From the NCBI RefSeq assembly GCF_016427605.1, contig NZ_JAELXQ010000001.1:188860-252859 (forward strand): a stretch of 64,000 nucleotides of DNA. The letters are read 5' to 3'. Positions within the stretch are counted from its first letter, which is position 1; every line of letters begins with the position of its first letter. Of the stretch, positions 14,207 through 25,271 are shown piece by piece. The DNA is from Ochrobactrum sp. Q0168 (GTDB lineage Bacteria; Pseudomonadota; Alphaproteobacteria; Rhizobiales; Rhizobiaceae). The notes below the pieces were generated by a model. It did no database searches, was not told where the DNA came from, and saw only the letters and a list, made by a program, of their open reading frames with translations. The position numbers were made by a program, and so were the translations under genes.

Positions 14207-14518
14207 TTACTCTTCTTCTTCGTCGTCGCCGTCGAATTCGATCAGCGCGACTTCGCCGCTCAGAGCGGTCGCCCATGCACTTTTGTGCGGTTCTTCGGCG
14301 GGCTCTTCGGTGAGGGTGCCCATCTCGAGAAGTTCGGCTTCATGATAACCTTCCTCGGCGAGAATGCCGAGAACGGTCTGAACAAGATCTTCGTCTTCGT
14401 CAGCTTTCAGAAGCAGATGGACTTCGATGGGGGATTCTTCACCTTCATTCCAGACGTCGGCGATGACCAGATGGACGGTGGGCGAATCGTCGCCGGTGGA
14501 TGCGGTAGTGGAAGACAT
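14207..14518 (-). CDS. Small acidic conserved hypothetical protein
   Basis: A 103-aa protein starting MSSTTASTGDD, with a strongly acidic tail (FDGDDEEEE). I chose the start at 14518 because AAGGGA lies 7 nt upstream on the minus strand; the longer frame to 14680 has no such signal and runs into the intergenic region. The middle, VHLVIADVWNEGEESPIEVHLLLKADEDEDLV, looks like a compact alpha/beta fold. There is no signal peptide or membrane segment. It is the only minus-strand gene in 33 kb of ribosomal and polymerase genes. I do not recognise a family, so the function is unknown. Confidence 0.75.
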   Translation of the reverse strand: MSSTTASTGDDSPTVHLVIADVWNEGEESPIEVHLLLKADEDEDLVQTVLGILAEEGYHEAELLEMGTLTEEPAEEPHKSAWATALSGEVALIEFDGDDEEEE

Positions 14519-14997
14519 TGAGAATCCCTTAATAGTGGGTTGCGTTTCGACTCGGATGTGTTTCAATAACGGCTCCGGGGCGCCAAAGCCATGGACCTTA
14601 GTGAAAATGACAGTTTTGATCGCGAAATAAGTGCGATTTCGCGCAGATGACAGCGCAATAACCTGTCCAGCCAAAGCCAAAACGCCGGTTTCGCGCCCTT
14701 TGGCGAAGAAACTTGCCTCAACTCCCTTGACGAAACGCCGCTAAAGACGTATCAGCAGCCCATCTGAGCCGATGTGAGACTGGCTTGTTCGGGGCGACGC
14801 GCCCTGAAGTTCGTCTCAAACAGGGTTCGTTTTACGATCGAAATGCAACTTGCCGTTCGCATGAAGCGTCAGCTTCCTCTGCTTTTGTTCGGGGTGGCCA
14901 CCGGTTGACGATGGCTGACTCCGAGTTCGTGCATGATCACTTCGGTGAAACGGCCCTTTTGGGCGTGGATACGAGATTTTTTAAAGAGGAAGGTTGT
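14519..14997 (+). promoter_or_regulatory. Divergent gap with candidate rpsL promoter at 14727-14755
   Basis: The 479-bp gap between the minus-strand acidic gene and rpsL holds no gene. TTGACG (14727-14732), 17-bp spacer, TATCAG (14750-14755) is a good sigma-70-type promoter for the str operon (rpsL-rpsG-fusA-tuf), giving a leader of about 235 nt. The rest shows only scattered in-frame codons upstream of rpsL. Confidence 0.45.
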
Positions 14998-15369
14998 ATG
15001 CCAACCGTAAACCAGCTTATCCGCAAGCCGCGCATTGCGCCGGTAAAGCGCAATAAGGTTCCTGCACTGCAGGCAAACCCTCAGAAGCGCGGCGTTTGCA
15101 CCCGCGTGTACACGACAACCCCGAAGAAGCCGAACTCGGCTCTCCGTAAGGTTGCCAAGGTTCGTCTGACGAACGGCTTCGAAGTCATTGGTTATATTCC
15201 TGGTGAAGGGCATAACCTGCAGGAGCACTCTGTCGTCATGATCCGCGGCGGTCGCGTAAAGGACTTGCCGGGTGTGCGTTACCACATCATCCGCGGCGTT
15301 CTCGATACCCAGGGTGTCAAGAACCGCAAGCAGCGCCGTTCCAAGTACGGTGCAAAGCGTCCGAAGTAA
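14998..15369 (+). CDS. rpsL: 30S ribosomal protein S12
   Basis: A 123-aa S12, which monitors codon-anticodon pairing in the decoding centre. [13 protein letters not shown] (about 40-52) and [14 protein letters not shown] (about 85-98) carry the lysines changed in streptomycin-resistant mutants, both wild-type here. ATG 14998 has AGAGGAAGG just upstream and gives [12 protein letters not shown], the family start; the frame is open further upstream without a start signal. Confidence 0.98.
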   Translation: MPTVNQLIRKPRIAPVKRNKVPALQANPQKRGVCTRVYTTTPKKPNSALRKVAKVRLTNGFEVIGYIPGEGHNLQEHSVVMIRGGRVKDLPGVRYHIIRGVLDTQGVKNRKQRRSKYGAKRPK

Positions 15370-15435
15370 GATTTTCCGGGGATACCGGCCGCCAAAAGGC
15401 GAGCTGAGCCCGATGTAATTGAAAGAAGAGACGAA

Positions 15436-15906
15436 ATGTCCAGACGCCATAAGGCTGAGAAGCGTGAGATCAATCCGGATCCGAAGTTCGGCGATCTCGT
15501 TATCACGAAGTTCATGAATGCAGTCATGCTGCATGGCAAGAAGTCGGTTGCTGAAAGCATCGTTTACGGTGCGCTCGATTCAATCGAAGCCAAGGCGAAG
15601 TCCGAGCCGGTCGCGCTGTTCCATCAGGCGCTCGACAACGTAGCTCCGCACATCGAAGTCCGTTCGCGCCGCGTTGGTGGTGCAACCTATCAGGTTCCGG
15701 TTGATGTGCGTCCAGAACGCCGCCAGGCACTTGCCATCCGTTGGCTCATCAATGCTGCTCGTGGCCGTAACGAGACGACGATGATCGATCGTCTTTCCGG
15801 TGAGCTGCTTGACGCTGCTAACAACCGCGGTTCTGCTGTGAAGAAGCGTGAGGACACGCATCGCATGGCTGAAGCCAACCGCGCCTTCTCGCATTACCGC
15901 TGGTAA
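15436..15906 (+). CDS. rpsG: 30S ribosomal protein S7
   Basis: A 156-aa S7, primary binder of the 16S rRNA 3' major domain near the E site. [20 protein letters not shown] and [23 protein letters not shown] are diagnostic. It is the second gene of the str operon, 66 bp after rpsL and 30 bp before fusA. In enterobacteria S7 represses this operon; no specific S7 site was identified here. Confidence 0.98.
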   Translation: MSRRHKAEKREINPDPKFGDLVITKFMNAVMLHGKKSVAESIVYGALDSIEAKAKSEPVALFHQALDNVAPHIEVRSRRVGGATYQVPVDVRPERRQALAIRWLINAARGRNETTMIDRLSGELLDAANNRGSAVKKREDTHRMAEANRAFSHYRW

Positions 15907-15936
15907 TCGTCGAAACCTATTCAAAGAGCGACTATC

Positions 15937-18021
15937 ATGGCCCGCGAATATAAAATCGAAGACTACCGCAATTTCGGTATCATGGCTCACATCGACGCCG
16001 GTAAGACGACGATGACCGAGCGTATTCTGTTCTACACCGGTAAGAACCATAAGATCGGCGAAACCCACGATGGTGCGTCGACAATGGACTGGATGGAGCA
16101 GGAACAGGAACGCGGTATCACGATCACCTCCGCTGCTACGACCACGTTCTGGCAGGGCCGTGATGGTAAGAAGCGCCGCTTCAACATTATCGATACGCCC
16201 GGTCACGTGGACTTCACGATTGAAGTCGAGCGTAGCTTGCGCGTTCTCGACGGCGCAATCGCGCTGCTCGACGCCAATGCTGGCGTTGAGCCTCAGACGG
16301 AAACGGTGTGGCGTCAGGCTGAAAAGTACCACGTCCCGCGTATGGTCTTCGTCAACAAGATGGACAAGATCGGCGCTGACTTCTACCGTTGCGTAGAAAT
16401 GGTTGGCTCGCGTCTTGGCGCCGTGGCACTTCCGGTTCAGCTGCCGATCGGCGCTGAAAATGAATTCACCGGCGTTATCGATCTGATCGAAATGAAGGCT
16501 CTGACCTGGGACGGCTCCATCGGCGCTGCTGCCGAAGTTGGCGAAATCCCTGCAGACCTCAAGGATCAGGCTGAAGAATACCGCGAAAAGCTCATCGAGC
16601 TGGCCGTGGAAATCGACGAAGCTGCAATGGAAGCTTACCTCGAAGGCACCATGCCGACGAACGAACAGCTCCGTGCACTGATCCGCCGTGGCACCATCGA
16701 CGTTAAGTTCCATCCAGTTCTTTGCGGCACGGCGTTCAAAAACCGTGGCATTCAGCCGCTTCTCGACGCTGTTGTGGAATTCCTGCCGGCTCCGACCGAC
16801 GTTCCTGCCATCAAGGGCATCGACGTCAAGACCGAAACGGAAACCACCCGTGAATCTTCGGATGAAGCACCGCTTTCGATGCTCGCATTCAAGATCATGA
16901 ACGATCCGTTCGTTGGTTCGCTGACCTTTGCTCGTATCTACTCGGGCAAGCTGACCAAGGGCATTTCGCTCGAAAACACCGTCAAGGGCAAGCGTGAGCG
17001 CATCGGCCGTATGCTGCAGATGCACTCGAACAGCCGTGAAGACATCGAAGAAGCCTTTGCAGGCGACATCGTTGCTCTGGCTGGCCTCAAGGAAACCACC
17101 ACTGGCGATACGCTCTGCGATCCGCTGAAGCCGGTTATCCTTGAACGCATGGAATTCCCGGATCCGGTTATCGAAATCGCTATCGAGCCGAAGACCAAGG
17201 CCGACCAGGAAAAGATGGGCATCGCGCTCAATCGTCTGGCTGCTGAAGATCCTTCGTTCCGCGTCAAGTCGGACGAAGAATCCGGTCAGACCATCATCGC
17301 CGGCATGGGCGAACTTCACCTCGACATTCTCGTCGATCGCATGAAGCGCGAGTTCAAGGTTGAAGCCAACGTCGGTGCTCCGCAGGTTGCTTACCGTGAA
17401 TCGATCACCCGTCAGGCTGAAATCGATTACACCCACAAGAAGCAGTCGGGTGGTTCGGGTCAGTTCGCTCGCGTCAAGATCATCTTCGAACCGCATGATG
17501 GCGACGATTTCATCTTCGAATCGAAGATCGTCGGTGGCTCGGTTCCGAAGGAATACATTCCGGGTGTCCAGAAGGGTATCGAAAGCGTCATGGGTGCGGG
17601 TCCGCTCGCCGGCTTCCCGATGCTCGGCGTGAAGGCCACCCTGATCGACGGCGCATATCATGACGTTGACTCGTCTGTTCTCGCCTTCGAAATCGCGTCC
17701 CGTGCAGCGTTCCGTGAAGGTGCGCAGAAGGCTGGCGCTCAGCTCCTCGAGCCGATCATGAAGGTCGAGGTTGTGACGCCGGAAGATTACGTTGGTGACG
17801 TTATCGGCGATCTGAACTCGCGTCGCGGTCAGATTTCCGGCACCGAAGCCCGCGGCATCGCCACGGTCGTCAATGCAAACGTTCCGCTCGCCAACATGTT
17901 TGGTTACGTGAACAGCTTGCGTTCGATGTCCCAGGGCCGTGCACAGTACACGATGCAGTTCGACCATTATGAGCCGGTTCCGACGGCGGTCGCACAGGAA
18001 ATCCAAAAGAAGTTTGCGTAA
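15937..18021 (+). CDS. fusA: Elongation factor G
   Basis: A 694-aa translocase GTPase. AHIDAGKTT (near residue 18) is the P-loop, RGITI the effector loop, DTPGHVDF G3 and NKMDK G4. Domains II-V follow, with [15 protein letters not shown] in the C-terminal part. It catalyses ribosomal translocation and, with RRF, ribosome recycling. It is the third gene of the str operon and is separated from tuf by 118 bp with a long hairpin. Confidence 0.99.
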   Translation: MAREYKIEDYRNFGIMAHIDAGKTTMTERILFYTGKNHKIGETHDGASTMDWMEQEQERGITITSAATTTFWQGRDGKKRRFNIIDTPGHVDFTIEVERSLRVLDGAIALLDANAGVEPQTETVWRQAEKYHVPRMVFVNKMDKIGADFYRCVEMVGSRLGAVALPVQLPIGAENEFTGVIDLIEMKALTWDGSIGAAAEVGEIPADLKDQAEEYREKLIELAVEIDEAAMEAYLEGTMPTNEQLRALIRRGTIDVKFHPVLCGTAFKNRGIQPLLDAVVEFLPAPTDVPAIKGIDVKTETETTRESSDEAPLSMLAFKIMNDPFVGSLTFARIYSGKLTKGISLENTVKGKRERIGRMLQMHSNSREDIEEAFAGDIVALAGLKETTTGDTLCDPLKPVILERMEFPDPVIEIAIEPKTKADQEKMGIALNRLAAEDPSFRVKSDEESGQTIIAGMGELHLDILVDRMKREFKVEANVGAPQVAYRESITRQAEIDYTHKKQSGGSGQFARVKIIFEPHDGDDFIFESKIVGGSVPKEYIPGVQKGIESVMGAGPLAGFPMLGVKATLIDGAYHDVDSSVLAFEIASRAAFREGAQKAGAQLLEPIMKVEVVTPEDYVGDVIGDLNSRRGQISGTEARGIATVVNANVPLANMFGYVNSLRSMSQGRAQYTMQFDHYEPVPTAVAQEIQKKFA

Positions 18022-18027
18022 TCGGAG

Positions 18028-18074
18028 CGCATGTCTCCCGGGAGTGGATACCGGTTCCGGGAGAAAGACATGCG
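18028..18074 (+). other. Hairpin between fusA and tuf
   Basis: CGCATGTCT (18028-18036) pairs with AGACATGCG (18066-18074), and CCCGG/CCGGG can extend the stem inside. There is no T-run. It may stabilise or process the message so that tuf is expressed at higher level than fusA. Confidence 0.5.
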
Positions 18075-18139
18075 TAATCTGAAGGTTACGCTCCCAATCA
18101 AAAGAATGCCTGAGCAGGCTAAATTTACGGAGAGCTCAA

Positions 18140-19315
18140 ATGGCAAAGAGTAAGTTTGAACGTACGAAGCCCCACGTTAACATCGGCACCATTGGTCACG
18201 TTGACCATGGCAAGACCTCGCTGACTGCAGCGATCACGAAGTTCTTCGGTGAATTCAAGGCGTATGACCAGATCGACGCTGCACCGGAAGAACGCGCCCG
18301 CGGTATCACGATCTCGACGGCTCACGTTGAGTACGAAACCGCCAACCGTCACTATGCCCACGTCGATTGCCCAGGCCACGCTGACTATGTGAAGAACATG
18401 ATCACCGGCGCTGCACAGATGGACGGCGCGATCCTGGTTGTTTCGGCTGCTGACGGCCCGATGCCGCAGACCCGTGAGCACATCCTGCTCGCTCGTCAGG
18501 TTGGCGTTCCGGCAATCGTTGTGTTCCTGAACAAGTGCGACCAGGTTGACGACGCAGAACTGCTCGAACTGGTTGAGCTGGAAGTGCGCGAACTTCTTTC
18601 GAAGTACGACTTCCCGGGCGACGAAGTTCCGATCATCAAGGGCTCGGCTCTGGCTGCTCTGGAAGATTCCTCGAAGGAACTCGGCGAAGACGCAATCCGC
18701 AACCTGATGGACGCCGTCGACAGCTACATTCCGACCCCGGAACGTCCGATCGACCAGCCGTTCCTGATGCCGATCGAAGACGTGTTCTCGATCTCGGGTC
18801 GTGGTACGGTTGTGACGGGTCGCGTTGAGCGCGGTATCGTCAAGGTTGGCGAAGAAGTTGAAATCGTCGGCATCAAGCCTACCTCGAAGACGACGGTTAC
18901 CGGCGTTGAAATGTTCCGCAAGCTGCTCGATCAGGGCCAGGCTGGCGACAACATCGGCGCACTGGTTCGCGGCGTTGGCCGTGAAGACGTCGAGCGCGGT
19001 CAGGTTCTCTGCAAGCCGGGTTCGGTGAAGCCGCACACCAAGTTCAAGGCAGAAGCTTACATTCTGACCAAGGACGAAGGTGGCCGTCATACGCCGTTCT
19101 TCACCAACTACCGCCCGCAGTTCTACTTCCGTACGACTGACGTGACCGGTGTTGTGACCCTGCCGGAAGGCACGGAAATGGTTATGCCTGGCGACAACGT
19201 CACGGTTGACGTTACGCTGATCGTCCCGATCGCCATGGAAGAGAAGCTCCGCTTCGCTATCCGTGAAGGTGGCCGCACCGTCGGTGCAGGCATCGTCGCT
19301 TCGATCATCGAGTAA
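18140..19315 (+). CDS. tuf: Elongation factor Tu, second copy (complete)
   Basis: A complete 391-aa EF-Tu. GHVDHGKT (about 19-26), [12 protein letters not shown] and SALAALE are the G motifs; the C-terminal beta barrels contain [12 protein letters not shown] and RTTDVTGVV. It is almost identical at DNA level to the truncated copy at the window start, with about nine synonymous or single-residue differences visible. TACGGAGAGC supplies the ribosome-binding site. Confidence 0.99.
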   Translation: MAKSKFERTKPHVNIGTIGHVDHGKTSLTAAITKFFGEFKAYDQIDAAPEERARGITISTAHVEYETANRHYAHVDCPGHADYVKNMITGAAQMDGAILVVSAADGPMPQTREHILLARQVGVPAIVVFLNKCDQVDDAELLELVELEVRELLSKYDFPGDEVPIIKGSALAALEDSSKELGEDAIRNLMDAVDSYIPTPERPIDQPFLMPIEDVFSISGRGTVVTGRVERGIVKVGEEVEIVGIKPTSKTTVTGVEMFRKLLDQGQAGDNIGALVRGVGREDVERGQVLCKPGSVKPHTKFKAEAYILTKDEGGRHTPFFTNYRPQFYFRTTDVTGVVTLPEGTEMVMPGDNVTVDVTLIVPIAMEEKLRFAIREGGRTVGAGIVASIIE

Positions 19316-19329
19316 TTAAGGTTTGTGCA

Positions 19330-19353
19330 GGAGCGTCTCTCCGGAGACGCTCC
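19330..19353 (+). other. Hairpin between tuf and rpsJ
   Basis: GGAGCGTCTC (19330-19339), loop TCCG, GAGACGCTCC (19344-19353): a perfect 10-bp stem lacking a T-run. It marks the boundary of the str and S10 operons but probably does not fully stop transcription. Confidence 0.55.
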
Positions 19354-19374
19354 GCGTAACAAGGAACAGATGAA

Positions 19375-19683
19375 ATGAACGGTCAAAACATCCGCATTCG
19401 CCTTAAGGCGTTTGATCATCGGATCCTTGACGCTTCGACGCGGGAAATCGTGTCGACTGCCAAGCGTACCGGTGCAAATGTGCGCGGACCGATCCCGCTT
19501 CCAACACGGATCGAAAAGTTCACAGTTAACCGGTCGCCGCACATCGACAAGAAGAGCCGCGAGCAGTTCGAGATGCGCACGCACAAGCGTCTTCTCGATA
19601 TCGTTGACCCGACCCCGCAGACTGTGGACGCGCTGATGAAGCTCGATCTGTCCGCCGGTGTCGATGTCGAGATCAAGCTTTAA
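19375..19683 (+). CDS. rpsJ: 30S ribosomal protein S10 (NusE)
   Basis: A 102-aa S10 with [15 protein letters not shown] at the start and [19 protein letters not shown] in the exposed loop. It sits in the 30S head and also, as NusE, binds NusG and NusB in antitermination. First gene of the S10 operon, 59 bp after tuf. Confidence 0.98.
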   Translation: MNGQNIRIRLKAFDHRILDASTREIVSTAKRTGANVRGPIPLPTRIEKFTVNRSPHIDKKSREQFEMRTHKRLLDIVDPTPQTVDALMKLDLSAGVDVEIKL

Positions 19684-19712
19684 TCGGCTTGAGGACGGAA
19701 GGAACGAACCCG

Positions 19713-20429
19713 ATGCGTTCAGGTGTTATTGCACAGAAGCTGGGCATGACCCGCGTCTATAACGACGCCGGCGAGCATGTGCCGGTGACGGTTCTCCGCA
19801 TGGAGAATTGCCACGTGGTAGCTCAGCGTACAGTTGAAAAGAATGGTTACACGGCTGTTCAGCTTGGCGTTGGTATCGCCAAGGTAAAGAACACGTCCAA
19901 GGCTATGCGCGGTCATTTCGCGAAGGCCGAGGTCGAGCCCAAGGCGAAGCTTGCGGAATTCCGCGTTTCTCCGGACAACCTCCTCGAAGTCGGCGCGGAA
20001 ATCACCGCCGAGCACTTCGTCGCCGGCCAGAAGGTCGACGTGACGGGTACTTCGATCGGTAAAGGTTTTGCCGGTGTTATGAAGCGTCACAATTTTGCTG
20101 GTCATCGCGCCTCTCACGGTAACTCCGTTACCCACCGCGCTCACGGTTCGACCGGTCAGCGCCAGGACCCGGGTAAGGTGTTCAAGGGCAAGAAGATGGC
20201 TGGTCATATGGGCCAGACCCGCGTGACCACGCAGAATATTGAAGTTGTCTCGACGGACACTGATCGTGGCCTCATTCTGGTCCGCGGTGCGGTTCCGGGC
20301 TCTAAGGGCGCCTGGATCATCGTCCGCGACGCAGTCAAGGTCTCGCTGCCTGAGAACGCGCCGAAGCCGGCCGCTCTGCGTGCAGGTGCCGCCAAGGCTG
20401 AAGCCGCCGCGACTGAGGGAGCCGAATAA
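19713..20429 (+). CDS. rplC: 50S ribosomal protein L3
   Basis: A 238-aa L3 that begins [19 protein letters not shown] 19713 is preferred over the in-frame codon at 19689 because GGAAGGA lies about 10 nt before it and the family starts here. [20 protein letters not shown] is the loop that reaches the peptidyl transferase centre. The C terminus is an Ala/Glu-rich tail. Its stop overlaps the rplD start by one base. Confidence 0.96.
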   Translation: MRSGVIAQKLGMTRVYNDAGEHVPVTVLRMENCHVVAQRTVEKNGYTAVQLGVGIAKVKNTSKAMRGHFAKAEVEPKAKLAEFRVSPDNLLEVGAEITAEHFVAGQKVDVTGTSIGKGFAGVMKRHNFAGHRASHGNSVTHRAHGSTGQRQDPGKVFKGKKMAGHMGQTRVTTQNIEVVSTDTDRGLILVRGAVPGSKGAWIIVRDAVKVSLPENAPKPAALRAGAAKAEAAATEGAE

Positions 20430-21049
20430 TGGATCTCACGATTACAACTCTTGAAGGCAAGGATGCCGGCAAGGTCAAGCTGAACGAAGATATCTTCGGC
20501 CTCGACCCGCGTGACGACATTCTTCAGCGCGTTGTGCGCTGGCAGCTGGCTCGCCGTCAGCAGGGCTCTCATGACGCCAAGGGCCGTAGCGACATTAGCC
20601 GCACCGGTTCGAAGATGTACAAGCAGAAGGGTACGGGTCGCGCTCGTCACCATTCGGCTCGCGCTCCGCAGTTCCGCGGTGGTGGTCAGGCTCACGGACC
20701 AGTTGTTCGTAGCCATGAACACGATCTGCCGAAGAAGGTTCGCGCGCTTGGCCTGCGTCATGCTCTTTCCGCCAAGGCAAAGGCATCCGACCTGATCATC
20801 ATTGATGATCTGGCGGCTTCCGAAGCCAAGACGAAGCAGCTTGTTTCTCAGTTCGCCAAGCTCGGTCTGGAAAATGCACTCCTCATCGGCGGTGCAGAGA
20901 TCGACGTGAACTTCCAGCGCGCCGCTTCGAACATCCCGAACATCGACGTTCTGCCGGTGCAGGGCATCAATGTTTACGACATTCTTCGTCGTGGCAAGCT
21001 CGTGCTTTCCAAGGCGGCTGTCGAAGCACTTGAGGAGCGTTTTAAATGA
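20429..21049 (+). CDS. rplD: 50S ribosomal protein L4
   Basis: A 206-aa L4, which lines the polypeptide exit tunnel. The extended loop [21 protein letters not shown] (about 68-88) is intact; changes there can give macrolide resistance. It overlaps rplC by 1 nt and rplW by 4 nt (ATGA), indicating translational coupling. Confidence 0.98.
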   Translation: MDLTITTLEGKDAGKVKLNEDIFGLDPRDDILQRVVRWQLARRQQGSHDAKGRSDISRTGSKMYKQKGTGRARHHSARAPQFRGGGQAHGPVVRSHEHDLPKKVRALGLRHALSAKAKASDLIIIDDLAASEAKTKQLVSQFAKLGLENALLIGGAEIDVNFQRAASNIPNIDVLPVQGINVYDILRRGKLVLSKAAVEALEERFK

Positions 21050-21339
21050 CTGATCTTCGCCATTACGACGTGATCGTCAGCCCGGTTATCACCGAGAAGT
21101 CCACTCTGGTTTCTGAACACAACCAGGTCGTCTTCAACGTAGCCCGCAAGGCAACGAAGCCGGAAATCAAGGCTGCAGTCGAAGCGCTGTTCGGCGTCAA
21201 GGTTACCGCAGTCAACACTGCAGTGCGCAAAGGTAAGGTCAAGCGGTTCCGCGGCATTATCGGGCGCCAGAGCGACGTCAAGAAAGCGATCGTTACTTTG
21301 GCTGAAGGCCAGAGCATCGACGTTTCGACCGGTCTCTGA
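21046..21339 (+). CDS. rplW: 50S ribosomal protein L23
   Basis: A 97-aa L23 at the exit tunnel rim, docking site for trigger factor and [22 protein letters not shown] at the N terminus and [20 protein letters not shown] are typical. Its ATG overlaps the rplD stop. Confidence 0.98.
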   Translation: MTDLRHYDVIVSPVITEKSTLVSEHNQVVFNVARKATKPEIKAAVEALFGVKVTAVNTAVRKGKVKRFRGIIGRQSDVKKAIVTLAEGQSIDVSTGL

Positions 21340-21360
21340 GAGGCCATGGAGTAAGAGACA

Positions 21361-22194
21361 ATGGCACTCAAGCATTTTAATCCGACCACGCCGAGCCAGC
21401 GTCAGCTGGTCATCGTGGATCGCTCGGAACTCTACAAGGGCAAGCCGGTCAAGTCCCTGACCGAAGGTCTGTCCAAGAAGGGTGGCCGTAACAACACCGG
21501 TCGTATCACCGTTCGCTTTCAGGGCGGTGGTCACAAGCGTTCGTACCGCTTCATCGACTTCAAGCGTCGCAAGCTTGACGTCGTCGGCACTGTCGAACGC
21601 CTGGAATACGATCCGAACCGCACCGCGTTCATCGCGCTGATCCGTTACGAAGACGGCGAACTCGCATACATCCTGGCTCCGCAGCGTCTTGCTGTTGGCG
21701 ACAAGGTTATTGCCGGTAACTCCGTCGACGTTAAGCCGGGCAACGCAATGCCGCTGAGCTCCATGCCGGTTGGCACGATCGTCCACAACGTCGAACTGAA
21801 GCCTGGTAAGGGCGGTCAGATCGCACGTTCGGCTGGCACCTATGCCCAGCTCGTCGGTCGCGACCAGGGCATGGCGATCCTGCGCCTCAACTCTGGCGAA
21901 CAGCGTCTGGTTTCCGGCGCCTGCTTCGCTTCGGTCGGTGCAGTTTCGAACCCGGATCACGGCAATATCAACGACGGCAAGGCCGGTCGTTCGGTATGGC
22001 GTGGCAAGCGTCCGCACGTTCGCGGTGTTGCAATGAACCCGGTCGATCACCCGCATGGTGGTGGTGAAGGTCGTACCTCGGGTGGTCGTCACCCTGTCAC
22101 TCCGTGGGGCAAGCCTACGAAGGGCAAGAAGACGCGCTCGAACAAGGCGACTGACAAGTTCATCATGCGTTCGCGCCATCAGCGCAAGAAGTAA
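21361..22194 (+). CDS. rplB: 50S ribosomal protein L2
   Basis: A 277-aa L2 needed for subunit joining and peptidyl transfer. [22 protein letters not shown] is near residue 42 and the conserved C-terminal [20 protein letters not shown] contains the histidine important for activity. It lies 21 bp after rplW. Confidence 0.98.
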   Translation: MALKHFNPTTPSQRQLVIVDRSELYKGKPVKSLTEGLSKKGGRNNTGRITVRFQGGGHKRSYRFIDFKRRKLDVVGTVERLEYDPNRTAFIALIRYEDGELAYILAPQRLAVGDKVIAGNSVDVKPGNAMPLSSMPVGTIVHNVELKPGKGGQIARSAGTYAQLVGRDQGMAILRLNSGEQRLVSGACFASVGAVSNPDHGNINDGKAGRSVWRGKRPHVRGVAMNPVDHPHGGGEGRTSGGRHPVTPWGKPTKGKKTRSNKATDKFIMRSRHQRKK

Positions 22195-22209
22195 GAGAGG
22201 TAGTCTGAA

Positions 22210-22488
22210 GTGGCTCGTTCAGTTTGGAAAGGTCCGTTTGTCGACGGCTATCTTCTCAAGAAGGCTGAGAAGGTACGCGAAGGCGGTCGTAACGAAGTTA
22301 TCAAGATGTGGAGCCGCCGCTCCACCATCCTGCCGCAGTTTGTCGGTCTGACTTTCGGCGTCTACAACGGCAACAAGCATGTGCCGGTGTCGATTTCGGA
22401 AGAAATGGTCGGACACAAGTTCGGTGAATTCGCGCCCACGCGTACCTATTACGGTCATGGCGCGGACAAGAAGGCAAAGAGGAAGTAA
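22210..22488 (+). CDS. rpsS: 30S ribosomal protein S19
   Basis: A 92-aa S19 of the 30S head, starting at GTG 22210 ([15 protein letters not shown]). [25 protein letters not shown] and the [15 protein letters not shown] tail are conserved. It lies 2 bp upstream of rplV. Confidence 0.97.
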   Translation: MARSVWKGPFVDGYLLKKAEKVREGGRNEVIKMWSRRSTILPQFVGLTFGVYNGNKHVPVSISEEMVGHKFGEFAPTRTYYGHGADKKAKRK

Positions 22489-22490
22489 CG

Positions 22491-22880
22491 ATGGGCAAGG
22501 CCAAGGCTCCCCGCCAGCTTAAGGATAACGAGGCGAAAGCCGTCGCCCGTACGCTCCGCGTCAGCCCGCAGAAGCTTAACCTTGTCGCGAGCATGATTCG
22601 CGGCAAGAAAGTGAATGCGGCACTTGCCGATCTGACGTTCTCGCGCAAGCGGATCGCCGATACGGTTAAGAAGACGCTAGAGTCGGCGATTGCAAACGCT
22701 GAAAATAATCACGACCTCGACGTCGATGCTCTGATCGTCGCCGAAGCCTATGTGGGCAAGTCGATCGTCATGAAGCGCTTCCACGTCCGTGGCCGTGGCC
22801 GCGCGAGCCGTATCGAGAAGCCGTTTTCGCATCTCACCATTGTTGTCCGCGAAGTCGCGGAAAAAGGGGAGGCCGCATAA
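22491..22880 (+). CDS. rplV: 50S ribosomal protein L22
   Basis: A 129-aa L22 whose long beta-hairpin reaches into the exit tunnel. [20 protein letters not shown] and the C-terminal [17 protein letters not shown] are present. Its TAA shares a base with the rpsC ATG. Confidence 0.98.
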   Translation: MGKAKAPRQLKDNEAKAVARTLRVSPQKLNLVASMIRGKKVNAALADLTFSRKRIADTVKKTLESAIANAENNHDLDVDALIVAEAYVGKSIVMKRFHVRGRGRASRIEKPFSHLTIVVREVAEKGEAA

Positions 22881-23590
22881 TGGGTCAGAAGATTAATCCG
22901 ATCGGTCTTCGTCTCGGCATCAACCGCACCTGGGATTCGCGTTGGTACGCAAATACCGGTGAGTACGGCAAGCTGCTGCATGAAGATGTCAAGATCCGTG
23001 AGTACCTCACCGAGGAACTCAAGCAGGCTGCGATTTCGAAGATCGTAATTGAGCGTCCGCACAAGAAGTGCCGCGTGACGATTCACTCGGCTCGTCCGGG
23101 CATCATCATCGGCAAGAAGGGTGCAGACATCGAAAAGCTTCGCAAGAAGCTTTCCGAGATGACCAATGCCGATACTTCGCTCAACATCGTTGAAGTTCGC
23201 AAGCCGGAAATCGACGCTACGCTGATCGCTCAGTCGATCGCTCAGCAGCTCGAACGCCGTGTGGCATTCCGTCGCGCCATGAAGCGTGCCGTTCAGTCGG
23301 CAATGCGTCTTGGAGCCGAAGGTATCCGTATCAATTGCTCGGGTCGTCTGGGTGGCGCGGAAATCGCTCGCATGGAATGGTACCGTGAAGGTCGCGTTCC
23401 GCTTCACACTCTGCGCGCCGATATTGACTACGGCACGGCAGAAGCGAAGACCGCTTATGGTATCTGCGGCGTGAAGGTCTGGGTCTTCAAGGGCGAGATC
23501 CTTGAACACGATCCGATGGCTTCCGAACGTCGTGCGGTCGAGGGTGACAATCAGGGTTCCTCGTCGAACCGCCGCCGCGAAAACGCTTAA
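22880..23590 (+). CDS. rpsC: 30S ribosomal protein S3
   Basis: A 236-aa S3 at the mRNA entry channel. The KH domain has [14 protein letters not shown] (about residues 73-86) and the C-terminal domain [20 protein letters not shown]. The start [20 protein letters not shown] is diagnostic. It overlaps rplV by one base. Confidence 0.98.
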   Translation: MGQKINPIGLRLGINRTWDSRWYANTGEYGKLLHEDVKIREYLTEELKQAAISKIVIERPHKKCRVTIHSARPGIIIGKKGADIEKLRKKLSEMTNADTSLNIVEVRKPEIDATLIAQSIAQQLERRVAFRRAMKRAVQSAMRLGAEGIRINCSGRLGGAEIARMEWYREGRVPLHTLRADIDYGTAEAKTAYGICGVKVWVFKGEILEHDPMASERRAVEGDNQGSSSNRRRENA

Positions 23591-23628
23591 AAAGCGGGCC
23601 GCGGGCGAGAAATTTGGAGTAGAGAACA

Positions 23629-24042
23629 ATGATGCAGCCTAAGCGCACCAAGTTCCGCAAGCAGTTCAAGGGCCGTATCCACGGCAACTCGAAAGGCGGC
23701 ACGGATCTGAATTTCGGTGCTTTCGGTCTGAAGGCTCTCGAGCCGGAACGCGTCACCGCACGTCAGATCGAAGCGGCTCGCCGCGCGATCACCCGTCACA
23801 TGAAACGTGCCGGTCGCGTGTGGATCCGCATCTTCCCTGACCTGCCGGTTACTTCGAAGCCTACCGAAGTCCGTATGGGTAAAGGTAAGGGTTCGGTTGA
23901 CTACTGGGCATGCCGTGTGGCACCAGGTCGCGTAATGTTTGAGCTTGACGGCGTACCCGAAGATGTGGCACGCGAAGCCCTCAGACTCGGCGCAGCAAAG
24001 TTGCCGATCAAGACGCGCTTTATCCAGCGCATTGCTGAATAA
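23629..24042 (+). CDS. rplP: 50S ribosomal protein L16
   Basis: A 137-aa L16, near the A-site tRNA elbow. The start is [16 protein letters not shown]: the second Met replaces the usual Leu, so ATG 23629 is chosen over ATG 23632. [26 protein letters not shown] is conserved. A TTGGAGTAGAG ribosome-binding site is upstream. Confidence 0.97.
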   Translation: MMQPKRTKFRKQFKGRIHGNSKGGTDLNFGAFGLKALEPERVTARQIEAARRAITRHMKRAGRVWIRIFPDLPVTSKPTEVRMGKGKGSVDYWACRVAPGRVMFELDGVPEDVAREALRLGAAKLPIKTRFIQRIAE

Positions 24043-24054
24043 GGAGAGGCAACT

Positions 24055-24255
24055 ATGAAAGCCGCAGACGTTCGGGCGAAAAGCACCGATCAGATGAACG
24101 ACGAGTTGGCCGCACTGAAGAAAGAACAGTTCAATCTGCGCTTTCAGAAGGCGACCGGCCAGCTCGAAAAGACCGCGCGCGTGAAGCAGGTTCGCCGCGA
24201 CATCGCGCGTATTAAGACTATTGCCCGCCAGAAGGCGGCCGAAAGCAAGGCATAA
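24055..24255 (+). CDS. rpmC: 50S ribosomal protein L29
   Basis: A 66-aa helical hairpin protein at the tunnel exit. [20 protein letters not shown] and [14 protein letters not shown] are typical. It lies 12 bp after rplP and 12 bp before rpsQ. Confidence 0.97.
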   Translation: MKAADVRAKSTDQMNDELAALKKEQFNLRFQKATGQLEKTARVKQVRRDIARIKTIARQKAAESKA

Positions 24256-24267
24256 GGAAAAAATATC

Positions 24268-24510
24268 ATGCCTAAACGCGTTCTGCAGGGCGTTGTCGTC
24301 AGCGATAAGAACGACAAGACTGTTGTGGTTAAGGTTGAGCGTCGCTATTCGCATCCGCTTCTCCAGAAGACCGTGCGTCAGTCGAAGAAGTACAAGGCGC
24401 ATGACGAAAACAACCAGTTCAAGGTTGGTGATTCCGTTTCCATCCAGGAATCGGCTCCGATCTCGAAGGACAAACGCTGGATCGTTCTAACGAACGAAGC
24501 AGCGGGCTAA
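24268..24510 (+). CDS. rpsQ: 30S ribosomal protein S17
   Basis: An 80-aa OB-fold S17, an early 16S rRNA binder. [34 protein letters not shown] is the family signature. In the S10 operon layout it is the last gene; rplN (spc) follows after 68 bp with no terminator, so the two units are probably joined. Confidence 0.97.
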   Translation: MPKRVLQGVVVSDKNDKTVVVKVERRYSHPLLQKTVRQSKKYKAHDENNQFKVGDSVSIQESAPISKDKRWIVLTNEAAG

Positions 24511-24578
24511 ATTACAAACACGCAGCTTAGGTAGGGCAGGAGCCCTTAACCAGCTGAAGGAAAAGAAGGCGGCCAGTC

Positions 24579-24947
24579 ATGATTCAGATGCAAACAAACC
24601 TCGACGTGGCGGATAACTCCGGCGCACGTCGTGTCATGTGCATCAAGGTGCTGGGCGGCTCGAAGCGGCGTTATGCTTCCGTTGGCGACATCATTGTGGT
24701 GTCGATCAAGGAAGCTATTCCGCGCGGCCGCGTCAAGAAGGGTGACGTGATGAAGGCGGTTGTTGTACGCACCGCCAAGGACATCCGTCGTCCGGACGGC
24801 AGCGTAATTCGTTTTGATAACAACGCAGCTGTTCTCATCGATAACAAGAAAGAGCCTATCGGCACGCGTATCTTCGGACCGGTTCCGCGCGAACTCCGCG
24901 CAAAGAACCATATGAAGATCATCTCGCTGGCTCCGGAAGTTCTGTAA
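24579..24947 (+). CDS. rplN: 50S ribosomal protein L14
   Basis: A 122-aa L14 at the subunit interface, contacting 16S r[30 protein letters not shown] is the family start. It is the first gene of the spc operon and lies 12 bp before rplX. Confidence 0.98.
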   Translation: MIQMQTNLDVADNSGARRVMCIKVLGGSKRRYASVGDIIVVSIKEAIPRGRVKKGDVMKAVVVRTAKDIRRPDGSVIRFDNNAAVLIDNKKEPIGTRIFGPVPRELRAKNHMKIISLAPEVL

Positions 24948-24959
24948 GGAAGCACAACG

Positions 24960-25271
24960 ATGCAAAAGATTCGCAAAGGCGACAGCGTTGTCGTGCTGTC
25001 CGGTAAGGACAAGGGCCGTAAGGGCGAAGTTCTTAAGGTCATGCCTAAGGACGAGCAGGCGCTCGTTCGCGGCATCAATATTGTGAAGCGTCATCAGCGC
25101 CAGACCCAGACCCAGGAAGCCGGCATCATCTCCAAGGAAGCGCCGATCCACCTGTCCAACCTGGCAATTGCTGATCCCAAGGATGGCAAGCCGACCCGCG
25201 TCGGTTTCCGCGTTGAGGACGGCAAGAAGGTTCGTGTCGCAAAACGTTCTGGAGCGCTGATCGATGGCTGA
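24960..25271 (+). CDS. rplX: 50S ribosomal protein L24
   Basis: A 103-aa L24 with an N-terminal KOW motif ([22 protein letters not shown]). It initiates 50S assembly. Its 3' end overlaps rplE by 8 nt. Confidence 0.98.
   Translation: MQKIRKGDSVVVLSGKDKGRKGEVLKVMPKDEQALVRGINIVKRHQRQTQTQEAGIISKEAPIHLSNLAIADPKDGKPTRVGFRVEDGKKVRVAKRSGALIDG

Noticed and set aside
15580..18006. An 808-codon minus-strand frame opposite rpsG-fusA
   Set aside because: Antisense shadow of fusA, crossing a gene boundary, with no start signal.
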